This document shows positions 40,293 through 48,647 of a DNA stretch of 48,647 bases, piece by piece. This DNA comes from Mycobacterium persicum. Lineage in GTDB: Bacteria > Actinomycetota > Actinomycetes > Mycobacteriales > Mycobacteriaceae. The DNA lies in NCBI RefSeq assembly GCF_002086675.1, contig NZ_MVIF01000033.1:1-48647 (forward strand), written 5' to 3'. The first letter of the stretch is position 1; every line of letters starts with the position of its first letter. The position numbers and the translations under genes are program-made. Under the pieces are notes generated by a model that was given only the letters and a program-made list of their open reading frames with translations, did no database searches and was not told where the DNA came from.

Positions 40293-41053
40293 GGCAGCTC
40301 GGCCAGTACAGTCTCGCCGGCGATCGCCCGCTGACCCTCCCTGACCACGGGCTCCGCGCCGGGCGGCAGGTAGGTGTCCAGCCGCGAGCCGAACCGGATC
40401 AGGCCGTAGGTGTCACCGATCGACAGCTTGTCCCCGACGTGTGCGTCGCACACGATGCGGCGTGCCACCAACCCGGCGATCTGCACGACTATGACCTCTG
40501 AGACCTGCGAGCCGCTAGAGGTGCGGATCCGCACACTGGTGCGTTCGTTGTCGGCGCTGGCCGAGGGCAGGTCAGCGGATCCGAAGCGACCGGGCCGGTG
40601 TTGCACGGCGATCACTTCGCCGCTCACCGGTGACCGCTGCACGTGGACGTCGAAAATCGACAAGAAGATGCTGACCCGGGGCAGCGGTGCGGCGCCCATG
40701 CTGAGTTCGGCGGGCGGTGCCGCGGAGTCGATCACGCAAATCACGCCGTCCGCCGGCGCGACGATGACGCCCGGCCGGGTCGGCGATACCCGGGAGGGGT
40801 GCCGGAAAAAGCCCGCAGACGCACCCGCGGCCAGCAGACCCGTCCGGCGCAGCCAGCGAAGATCACGTCCGGTGGCGGCCTGACCCAGAATCGCGGCCGA
40901 CGCCGCTGCCAGGCCGGCAGCGATGAACGGCCGCCCCGCCGGGTGGATCGGCGGAACGGTGGATCGCACCAACGCCAGCAGGTGCTGCGGGCTCAACGTC
41001 GGTTCCGGAAAGGAGGTGCCCTCCTGAGCGGAAGGGCGGGGGCGTCGTGCCAC
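40289..41053 (-). CDS. psd: Phosphatidylserine decarboxylase Psd
   Basis: Makes phosphatidylethanolamine. 254 residues. Pyruvoyl enzyme: self-cleavage site Gly-Ser in [12 protein letters not shown] near the C-terminus; other motifs are [15 protein letters not shown]-like IVAPADGVI and [14 protein letters not shown]. Hydrophobic N-terminal region (about 40-80). GTG 41053 lies six bases after a TAAGAT hexamer. First gene of the psd-pssA-AAA operon. Confidence 0.95.
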   Translation of the reverse strand: MARRPRPSAQEGTSFPEPTLSPQHLLALVRSTVPPIHPAGRPFIAAGLAAASAAILGQAATGRDLRWLRRTGLLAAGASAGFFRHPSRVSPTRPGVIVAPADGVICVIDSAAPPAELSMGAAPLPRVSIFLSIFDVHVQRSPVSGEVIAVQHRPGRFGSADLPSASADNERTSVRIRTSSGSQVSEVIVVQIAGLVARRIVCDAHVGDKLSIGDTYGLIRFGSRLDTYLPPGAEPVVREGQRAIAGETVLAELP

Positions 41054-41059
41054 GCGGTC

Positions 41060-41065
41060 ATCTTA
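41060..41065 (-). promoter_or_regulatory. -10 hexamer TAAGAT for psd
   Basis: TANNNT on the minus strand, six bases before GTG 41053, consistent with a leaderless or nearly leaderless transcript. Confidence 0.45.
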
Positions 41066-41148
41066 CGGAAGGCGGGCGTGCGGTGTGTCCGAGTCGATCC
41101 GGTGGCCCTGGCTAACTGATGGGACCGCCGCTGATCGGCGGACTGAGA

Positions 41149-42354
41149 TCAGGACAGATCCCAGACCTGCACCTCGGTTCCGGCGAACACCTCGACGACG
41201 TCCTCCGGTATGTCCAGCAGCGCGTTGGCCGACGCCAGCCAGCGCAGATGGTGGGAGGCCGGCGGGCCGTAACTGGTGACCTGTCCGCTGTCGGCGTCCA
41301 GCACCGCCCTCCGGAACTGCCGTTTGCCGCGCGGCGAGGTCACCGACTCGGTCAGCATCGCGGCCCGCCGCGGCCGGAACGCATCGGGAAAACCCATGGC
41401 CATGCGCAATGCCGGCCGGATGAACACCTCGAAGGACACCAGCGCGCTCACCGGATTGCCCGGGAGGGTCACGATCGGTGTGCCCGCCACCACGCCGACG
41501 CCCTGCGGCATCCCGGGCTGCATCGCCACCTTGACGAATTCCACGCCCTGGTCGCCGGCCCGCCCGAAGGCGTCTTTGACCACTTCGTACGCCCCGGCGC
41601 TGACGCCGCCGCTGGTGATGATCAGGTCGGCGTCAGCCGCGCGGCGCTCGATGATCGCGGCGAACTGCGCGACGTCGTCGCCGGCGGTCTCGGTGGCCGC
41701 CACCATGGCACCCGCGTCGCGCACCGCGGCGGCCAGCATGACGGCGTTGGACTCATAGATCTGCCCCGGCCGCAGCGGGTTGCCCGGCGGCACCAGTTCG
41801 GATCCGGTGGAGATCACCAGCACCCGTTGGCGCGGAATCACGGTCAGTTCGGGCAGTCCCAGGGCCGCGGCCAAACCGAGCGCGGCCGGCGTCGCATGTT
41901 GGCCGGCGTGCAGCACGGTGGTGCCGGCGGCGACGTCTTCGCCGGCGCGCCGGATGTGCTTACCCAGCATGGCCCGCTGTCGGATCGCCACCGTCTGCAC
42001 CCCGCCGTCGGTGACTTCGACGGGGACGACAGCCGTGGCACCGGACGGCATTGGCGCGCCCGTCATGATGCGGTGCGCGGTGCCGCGTGCCAGCCGCAGT
42101 TCGTCGGTGCGCCCGGCTGGGATGTCCTCGGCCACCGGCAACGTCACCGGATGCTCGGCCGTCGCGCCCGCGGTGTCCTCGGCGCGAACCGCGTACCCGT
42201 CCATCGCCGAGTTGTCGAACACCGGCAGCGACAGCGGAGCGATCACGTCGCCGGCCAGGACCAGGCCCTGGGCTTCGCTGAGCGCAACCGTCACCGCCGG
42301 ACGTGCTCGGATCATGTCGGTGACGATGAACTGGTGTTCTGCTACTGATCGCAC
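41149..42354 (-). CDS. moeA2: Molybdopterin molybdotransferase MoeA2
   Basis: Inserts molybdate into adenylylated molybdopterin. 401 residues. Motifs FDNSAMDGYAVRA, RIMTGAPMP, STGSELVPPG, IITSGGVSAG, VVAGTPIVTLPGNPVSALV. Start GTG 42354. 16 bases after the SDR gene in the same direction, and 95 bases before psd, so it may be co-transcribed with the SDR gene. Confidence 0.94.
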   Translation of the reverse strand: MRSVAEHQFIVTDMIRARPAVTVALSEAQGLVLAGDVIAPLSLPVFDNSAMDGYAVRAEDTAGATAEHPVTLPVAEDIPAGRTDELRLARGTAHRIMTGAPMPSGATAVVPVEVTDGGVQTVAIRQRAMLGKHIRRAGEDVAAGTTVLHAGQHATPAALGLAAALGLPELTVIPRQRVLVISTGSELVPPGNPLRPGQIYESNAVMLAAAVRDAGAMVAATETAGDDVAQFAAIIERRAADADLIITSGGVSAGAYEVVKDAFGRAGDQGVEFVKVAMQPGMPQGVGVVAGTPIVTLPGNPVSALVSFEVFIRPALRMAMGFPDAFRPRRAAMLTESVTSPRGKRQFRRAVLDADSGQVTSYGPPASHHLRWLASANALLDIPEDVVEVFAGTEVQVWDLS

Positions 42355-42370
42355 CCGGCCATTATGGTCG

Positions 42371-43333
42371 CTAGACCGGGAAGTGGACGCCGGTCAGTTC
42401 CTCGGAGACCGCCCACAGCCGGCGTTGCAGCTCCTCGTCGTGTGAGGCAGCGCTGGACTGCACCAGCTTGGGGTGGCCGCGTTGCTCGGCGAAACCGTCG
42501 GGACCGTAGTACTGCCCGCCCTTGACGGACGGGTCGGCGGCGGCCCGCAGTGTCGGCAGCGCACCCATCTCCGCGCTCTGGAACAGCACCGGCCCGAAGA
42601 TGTTGGACAGCGGTCGCACAATCCGCGGCAGGTGGCGCGCCAATTCGGTGTTGGAGCCGCCCGGGTGGGCGGCGACGGCGATGGTGGCGGCCTTGGGATC
42701 TGCCGCCAGCCGGCGCTGCAACTCGTAGGTGAACAGCAGGTTGGCCAGTTTGGACTGGCCGTAGGCGGCGATGCGGTCGTAGCGTTGTTCCCATTGCAGG
42801 TCGTCGAAGTGGATCGCGGCGCGAATCCGGTGGCCCAGACTGCTGACCGTCACCACCCGCGAACCGCGCACCGGCAGCAGCCGGTCGAGCAGCAGGCCGG
42901 TCAGCGCGAAGTGACCGAGATGGTTGGTGCCGAACTGCATCTCGAACCCGTCCTCGGTGACCTGCCGGGGCGTCCACATCACCCCGGCGTTGTTGACCAG
43001 CAGGTCGATCCGGGAATACGCCGAACGCAGCGCCTCGGCGGCGGCGCGCACCGAACCCAGCGAGCCCAGGTCGAGCTGCTGCAGCGTGACGTCTACTTTC
43101 TGGGCATTTCGGCCCGCGGCGGCGACGATGCGCGCCAGGGCGGCGTTGCCCTTCTCCAGGTTGCGTACCGCCAGCACCACGTGCGCGCCACGGAAGGCCA
43201 GCGCCGCGGCGGTGTGGTAGCCCAGGCCGGTGTTGGCGCCGGTGACGACGGCCACCCGGCCGCTTTGATCCGGGATGTCGGCTCGCGACCACTTGCGGTT
43301 CGCCGTGGCGTTTTTCGAGACGTCAGAGGTCAT
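42371..43333 (-). CDS. Short-chain dehydrogenase/reductase, Rv0439c type
   Basis: 320 residues. NAD(P)-binding VVTGANTGLGYHTA, NNAGVM, VTVSSLGH and the active-site YGQSKLAN are present; resembles retinol-dehydrogenase/WW-oxidoreductase-like SDRs. ATG 43333 is preferred over 43360 because TATCTT on the minus strand ends seven bases before it. Substrate unknown. Confidence 0.93.
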   Translation of the reverse strand: MTSDVSKNATANRKWSRADIPDQSGRVAVVTGANTGLGYHTAAALAFRGAHVVLAVRNLEKGNAALARIVAAAGRNAQKVDVTLQQLDLGSLGSVRAAAEALRSAYSRIDLLVNNAGVMWTPRQVTEDGFEMQFGTNHLGHFALTGLLLDRLLPVRGSRVVTVSSLGHRIRAAIHFDDLQWEQRYDRIAAYGQSKLANLLFTYELQRRLAADPKAATIAVAAHPGGSNTELARHLPRIVRPLSNIFGPVLFQSAEMGALPTLRAAADPSVKGGQYYGPDGFAEQRGHPKLVQSSAASHDEELQRRLWAVSEELTGVHFPV

Positions 43334-43340
43334 GGGGCAC

Positions 43341-43346
43341 AAGATA
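43341..43346 (-). promoter_or_regulatory. -10 hexamer TATCTT for leaderless SDR gene
   Basis: TANNNT on the minus strand, seven bases before ATG 43333. It lies within the 67-base gap shared with the divergent VOC gene. Confidence 0.55.
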
Positions 43347-43387
43347 CTCAGTGGCGTCAACGGCGGCGCCCGGCGCTACGGCCTGAG

Positions 43388-43393
43388 TAAAGT
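43388..43393 (+). promoter_or_regulatory. -10 hexamer TAAAGT for leaderless VOC gene
   Basis: TANNNT followed by seven bases and GTG 43401. It decides the start of the VOC protein. Confidence 0.6.
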
Positions 43394-43400
43394 TGAGAAC

Positions 43401-43880
43401 GTGATTACCGGTTTGGCGCACACCGGCATCTGCGTACCCGACTGTGCGGCCGCGGTGGCGTTCTATCGCGAGGTACTGGGCCTGCAAGTGCTCTCGCCAC
43501 CGTTCGTCATCGGCGGTAACGCCATTCGCGACGACATGGGCGAGCTGGTGTCCGACCCCACGATGAAGGCGGCGATCGTCGGCCTGCCCGGCGACGGCGA
43601 CCGCGTCCTCGAGGTCATCGAGTACCTCAACGTCGAAGGTTCCGATCAACGGGCCGCGGCGGCCCTGAGCGATCACGGCCTGACGCACGTCGCGTTGATC
43701 TGCGACGATCTCGACGCCACCCGCGCCGACCTGGAAAGCAAAGGGGTGCGCTTTCTGGTCGACGGGATCGCCGAGGTGGCGCGGGTCCGCACCACGTGGT
43801 TCGCCGACCCGTGGGGAGTGGTGTTCATTCTGGTCGAGAAGAGCCGGCCGGAACGACCCTATTTCGCGCAATGGCACTGA
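43401..43880 (+). CDS. VOC-superfamily (glyoxalase/dioxygenase-like) protein
   Basis: 159 residues from GTG 43401. Two beta-alpha-beta-beta-beta modules: GLAHTGICVPDCAAAVAFYREVLGLQV (metal His) with VLEVIEYL (Glu), and GLTHVALICDDLDATRADLESKGVRF with DPWGVVFILVEK. The longer frame from 43275 would run through the SDR start and is rejected. Its last 10 bases overlap the monooxygenase gene, so the two are coupled and may act on the same substrate. Not in the M. tuberculosis order here as I recall. Confidence 0.87.
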   Translation: MITGLAHTGICVPDCAAAVAFYREVLGLQVLSPPFVIGGNAIRDDMGELVSDPTMKAAIVGLPGDGDRVLEVIEYLNVEGSDQRAAAALSDHGLTHVALICDDLDATRADLESKGVRFLVDGIAEVARVRTTWFADPWGVVFILVEKSRPERPYFAQWH

Positions 43881-45310
43881 AGCCGCGGGTCGCGGTGATC
43901 GGAGCCGGCGCCGGCGGCATCGCGATGGGCATCCAACTCGCCGGCGGCGGGTACGACTTCACCATCTTCGACCGCGCCGAAGGCTTCGGCGGCACTTGGC
44001 GGCACAACACGTTCCCGGGCGCGGCCTGTGACGTGCCGTCGCACCTGTACTCGTATTCGTTCGCGCCCAACCCGCGCTGGAGTAAGACGTACGCGAACCA
44101 GCCGGAGATCCTGGCCTATCTGGAGAAGGTCGCTGCCGACTACGGACTGCAGGCCCAGCTGCGGCCCAACACCGCGGTCACCACGGCACGCTGGTCAGAT
44201 GCCCGCAAGCGCTGGATGCTGACCACCGACGACGGCCGCCGGCATGAATCCGACGTCCTCATCAGCGCCGTCGGGATGCTCGACGTGCCCAACATCCCGG
44301 ATATCCCAGGGGCGCAACGGTTTCGCGGCCGGCAGTTCCATTCGGCGCGCTGGGATCACACCAAGTCGACGGCGGGCGAGCGGGTGGCGTCCATCGGCAC
44401 CGGCGCCAGCGCAATCCAGTACGTGCCGGCGATCGCCGCGCAGGCCGCGCACCTGACCGTGTTCCAGCGGACCCCGATCTGGATTTCCCCGCGATTCGAC
44501 ATCCCGTTCACCGCCGAGCAGCAGGAGCTGTTCGAGCGCGACCCGGCCACCGCCCGGAAACTTCGCGACGAGGCCTTCGACTCCTACGAGTCGTCCAGCT
44601 TCGACATCGACGCGGCGCAGACCAGGGAGGCAACCGAACTGGCCCGCGGCTACCTGCTGCGCAAGGTGGCCGACCCCGAACTGCGCGCCAAGCTGACTCC
44701 GGACTATCCGGTCGGCTGTAAACGGCCACTGATGTCGCGCGACTGGTACCCCACGTTTTCGCTGCCCAACGTCAGCCTGGAAACCACCGCTATCGCCGAA
44801 CTGACCGAACACGGCGTGCGCACCGTCGACGGCGTCGAACATCGCGTCGACACCGTCATCTACGGCACCGGGTTTCACGCCGCCGACTACCTGGCCAGCA
44901 TCGACGTCTACGGGACCGGCGGCCGTCGGCTCCGCGAGGATTGGCGCGACGGCGCGGAGGCGTATCTGGGCACCCTGGTCGCCGGGTATCCGAACTTCTT
45001 CATGCTCTACGGCCCCAACACCAATGGGGTCAACTCGATCATCTACATCCACGAGGCGCAGACGACCTTCATCCGCCACATCCTCGACGTGCTGACCGGC
45101 CGCCGGGCGCGCACCGTCGAGGTGACGCCCGCGGCGCAGCGGCGCTACAACGACGAGATCCAGGCCGCCATGGAAGGCAAGGTGTGGCTGGCGTGTGCCA
45201 ACTACTTCCGGCATCCCAGCGGGAAGGTCGTCACCCAACTGCCCTACAGCGGCCGGACGTTCTTCGAGCGCACCCGCGCCATGGTGCCCGGCGACTACTG
45301 GATCCAGTAG
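43871..45310 (+). CDS. FAD-dependent Baeyer-Villiger-type monooxygenase
   Basis: 479 residues. FAD motif VIGAGAGGIAMG, GGTWRHNTFPGAACDVPSHLYS, the Baeyer-Villiger-like signature FRGRQFHSARWDH, NADPH Rossmann motif SIGTGASAIQYVPA, and the late VIYGTGFHAADYL. Oxidises ketones or similar lipophilic substrates with NADPH and O2. ATG 43871 overlaps the VOC gene. Mycobacteria hold many such enzymes; the substrate of this one is unknown. Confidence 0.93.
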   Translation: MALKPRVAVIGAGAGGIAMGIQLAGGGYDFTIFDRAEGFGGTWRHNTFPGAACDVPSHLYSYSFAPNPRWSKTYANQPEILAYLEKVAADYGLQAQLRPNTAVTTARWSDARKRWMLTTDDGRRHESDVLISAVGMLDVPNIPDIPGAQRFRGRQFHSARWDHTKSTAGERVASIGTGASAIQYVPAIAAQAAHLTVFQRTPIWISPRFDIPFTAEQQELFERDPATARKLRDEAFDSYESSSFDIDAAQTREATELARGYLLRKVADPELRAKLTPDYPVGCKRPLMSRDWYPTFSLPNVSLETTAIAELTEHGVRTVDGVEHRVDTVIYGTGFHAADYLASIDVYGTGGRRLREDWRDGAEAYLGTLVAGYPNFFMLYGPNTNGVNSIIYIHEAQTTFIRHILDVLTGRRARTVEVTPAAQRRYNDEIQAAMEGKVWLACANYFRHPSGKVVTQLPYSGRTFFERTRAMVPGDYWIQ

Positions 45311-45356
45311 GTGATGCGGGGCGCGAAGGCTGCCGGAATCGATCACCGACCCCTTC

Positions 45357-45383
45357 CTTGCACTCGGCATGGGCGAGTGCTAA
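45357..45383 (+). promoter_or_regulatory. CIRCE operator 1 (HrcA site)
   Basis: CTTGCACTC, nine bases, GAGTGCTAA: matches TTAGCACTC-N9-GAGTGCTAA with differences only in the left arm. HrcA bound here represses groEL2 at normal temperature. Confidence 0.9.
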
Positions 45384-45391
45384 GAATGACG

Positions 45392-45418
45392 TTGGCACTC
45401 TCCACCGGCGAGTGCTAG
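45392..45418 (+). promoter_or_regulatory. CIRCE operator 2 (HrcA site)
   Basis: TTGGCACTC, nine bases, GAGTGCTAG. A second copy, eight bases after the first, as at groEL2 in M. tuberculosis. Confidence 0.9.
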
Positions 45419-45492
45419 GTCGGGACGGTGAGGTCCAGCCGCAACAGCTGCGATCGTCCGTCGCGGGCACTGCGCCCGGCCAGCGTAAGTAA

Positions 45493-47175
<1,683 letters not shown>

Positions 47176-47186
47176 GTCCCGGTACG

Positions 47187-47221
47187 AAAAGCCCGGCCTG
47201 CTTTTGCAGGCCGGGCTTTTT
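47187..47221. terminator. Strong rho-independent terminator of groEL2
   Basis: Perfect 15-bp stem: AAAAGCCCGGCCTGC, TTTT loop, GCAGGCCGGGCTTTT, with one further T. The A- and T-runs on both sides let it serve the opposite-strand Rv0441c-type gene as well. Confidence 0.93.
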
Positions 47222-47323
47222 CGCGCGCCGAGACTGCGTACCCGGCTGCAGGACCGGGCCAACCTAGACGCCCACCGCAGTTTCGACGCAATGGCCGCAG
47301 ACTGGACACGCGCGCAGGGCACG

Positions 47324-47719
47324 CTACGGCGCCGAGAACACCACACAGTCGTGGCGGCAGCCTTTGGCCGCTGCGGGGGAGTCGGGGTCGGCCTCGCGGT
47401 GCAGCAGCGCGCGGGTGGGCACCACCCCCAGACGGACGGTCTCCTCACCGGCTTGTGCTACTTCAGCGCTGCCGTCAACGATCAGCGAATAGCCGCCGGG
47501 CTCACGCGCGGGCCATAGCAGCGTCACGTCGCGGCGCTGCGCCAGGTTCTTGCGGGTTCCTCCGCCGACCAGCCCCACGTCGAGGACGACCCCGCGCAGT
47601 ACCGGCTCGACGGTCACGGTGTGCGCGCGGTAGTCGTCATCGACGGTGATCAGGTAGGCGAAGGGATAATCGGCCAAGGCGGCGGCCAGCCGCGTGAGGT
47701 CTACCTTTTTGGCGCCCAT
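47324..47719 (-). CDS. FMN-binding split-barrel protein, Rv0441c type
   Basis: 131 residues from ATG 47719. Pattern [52 protein letters not shown] and [12 protein letters not shown] fits the pyridoxamine-phosphate-oxidase-like FMN or F420 split barrel. The frame continues to 48043, but the upstream part is a Pro/Thr-rich shadow of the PPE gene. Function unknown. Confidence 0.85.
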   Translation of the reverse strand: MGAKKVDLTRLAAALADYPFAYLITVDDDYRAHTVTVEPVLRGVVLDVGLVGGGTRKNLAQRRDVTLLWPAREPGGYSLIVDGSAEVAQAGEETVRLGVVPTRALLHREADPDSPAAAKGCRHDCVVFSAP

Positions 47720-47777
47720 GCAATCGAGGATAGGCGCCGGTAAAGACGGGCCGATGGGCGCTGCTGGGCTAGTCGGG

Positions 47778-48587
47778 CTAGTCGGACCGAACCGGCAGCT
47801 TGATGCCGGTGCCGGGGTCGGCAGGTTCGCGGCTGGGGTAGAAGGTCGACTTGGGGATGCCCGACCCGGGAACGCCCGGAGCGCCGCTGACCGGCTCACG
47901 GACCGGGGCGTTGCGCACACCCGAGTCGTTGCTGCCCGAGTTGTAGAAACCGGTGTACCCGCTACCCGGGTTGCGCAGCCCGGCATTCGCCGGCGAGCCG
48001 GTGCCGGCAGTGGCGCCGCCGCTGTTCGCGGCCCCGGGGTCAACTGCCGCGGGAGGAGTGATCGGCGTCGCCGCCGGGGGTGTGGCCGGGGCCGGGTTGA
48101 GCGCGTTTGCCAGACCCGGGTGCACGCCGCCCGTCTGACCGAGGGCGGAGCTGAGAATGCTCGAGCTCAAGGTTGCCGTGCCACCGGTTGCGTAGCTCGC
48201 GGAGTTGGCCAAGCCGGCGTCCAGGCCGGCCGTGCCCGGCACGTTGTTCTGCAGCACTGATTGCCACAGGCCCGCGCTCATGGCGCCGTTGCCGAAGCCG
48301 GTGTTGATGTTTCCCGAGTTCCCAAACCCGTTGTTGAGGAAGCCCGAGTTGCCGATTCCCAGGTTTCCGTTGCCGGAGTTGAAAAAGCCGATGTTGCCGG
48401 TGCCGGAGTTGCCGAAGCCGATGTTGCCGCTACCGGAATTGAAGCCGCCGAAACCGACCTGGTTATTGCCGGTCAGCCCAACACCGACGTCATGATTGCC
48501 GGTACTGCCGAAGCCGAGGTTGCTATTGCCCAGGTTGCCCATGCCGACGTTGTTGTTGCCCGTCATGACGAGGCCGATGTAGCACAT
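47778..48587 (-). CDS. PPE10: PPE-MPTR family protein, C-terminal part (partial, with in-frame stop upstream)
   Basis: Asn/Gly pentapeptide-type repeats (NxGxGN, such as [21 protein letters not shown]) followed by a Pro/Ala/Ser-rich tail with [10 protein letters not shown] and [12 protein letters not shown], resembling PPE10 of M. tuberculosis, which lies at this place. The N-terminal PPE domain is beyond the window. Reading further upstream in this frame meets TAG at 48617-48615, and the residues around it (FAMPG, stop, FSEGFSYS) do not look like the repeat. So this is either a broken gene or a sequence error near the end; the ATG at 48587 is not a likely true start. Confidence 0.75.
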   Translation of the reverse strand: MCYIGLVMTGNNNVGMGNLGNSNLGFGSTGNHDVGVGLTGNNQVGFGGFNSGSGNIGFGNSGTGNIGFFNSGNGNLGIGNSGFLNNGFGNSGNINTGFGNGAMSAGLWQSVLQNNVPGTAGLDAGLANSASYATGGTATLSSSILSSALGQTGGVHPGLANALNPAPATPPAATPITPPAAVDPGAANSGGATAGTGSPANAGLRNPGSGYTGFYNSGSNDSGVRNAPVREPVSGAPGVPGSGIPKSTFYPSREPADPGTGIKLPVRSD

Positions 48588-48647
48588 GCACGAGTACGAG
48601 AAGCCCTCGGAGAACTAGCCGGGCATGGCGAACACGTCCATCGACAA

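Noticed and set aside
47720..48043. N-terminal extension of the FMN split-barrel protein
   Set aside because: Lies over the PPE tail and is Pro/Thr/Arg-rich; the fold begins at ATG 47719.

Overview
The window is about 48.6 kb of high-GC DNA from a slow-growing Mycobacterium that is not M. tuberculosis itself. Gene order follows, almost gene for gene, the M. tuberculosis H37Rv block from pknG (Rv0410c) to groEL2 (Rv0440) and PPE10 (Rv0442c). Names rest on recognised motifs plus this synteny, recalled rather than searched. Both window ends cut a gene: pknG on the left, and on the right the Asn/Gly repeat region of a PPE gene, which also carries an in-frame stop.

Layout. 1-3321 (minus): glnX-glnH-pknG, one-base-overlap operon for amino-acid sensing and kinase control. 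3461-4748: mutT3 (plus) convergent with thiE (minus). 4798-7646 (plus): a TPP riboswitch, then thiO-thiS-thiG, translationally coupled to an SGNH/GDSL hydrolase. 7650-9448: a small secreted protein, a dispanin/CD225 protein and a DUF2752 membrane protein. 9565-14200 (plus): lipoproteins lpqL (M28 peptidase), a tandem paralogue that has lost catalytic residues, and lpqM (HEFGH metalloprotease). 14457-16790: a secreted ricin-type lectin and a 13E12/DUF222 HNH protein with a LexA box over its start. 16821-20077 (minus): a second TPP riboswitch, thiC, thiD and an alpha/beta hydrolase.

20171-25217 (plus) is the most striking accessory segment: a PAS-ANTAR protein, a STAS anti-anti-sigma protein and a 1289-residue fusion joining a sensor histidine kinase, receiver, GAF, PP2C/SpoIIE phosphatase and RsbW-like ATPase. 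It sits where M. tuberculosis goes straight from thiC to the Rv0424c/ctpH pair, and looks like a self-contained signalling module combining two-component, partner-switch and RNA-antitermination parts.

25250-33098 (mostly minus): Rv0424c-like protein, ctpH, Rv0426c-like protein, and def-GNAT-xthA. A plus-strand ORF lies antisense to the ctpH 3' end and has the more convincing codon usage. 33378-36814 (plus): DUF3263 protein, virR, sodC, a YbdK-type ligase and a Lon-N domain protein. 36815-37248 is non-coding with a 20-bp tandem repeat and an inverted repeat. 37249-43333 (minus): a two-domain AAA+ ATPase, pssA, psd, moeA2 and an SDR. 43401-45310 (plus): a VOC protein and a flavin monooxygenase, absent from the M. 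tuberculosis order. 45357-47221: two CIRCE operators, groEL2 and a strong terminator. 47324-48647 (minus): an FMN split-barrel protein and the PPE tail.

Several genes have a TANNNT -10 hexamer exactly seven bases before the start codon, as expected for mycobacterial leaderless mRNAs; this was used to choose starts for lpqL, the HNH gene, virR, sodC, the VOC gene and the SDR gene.
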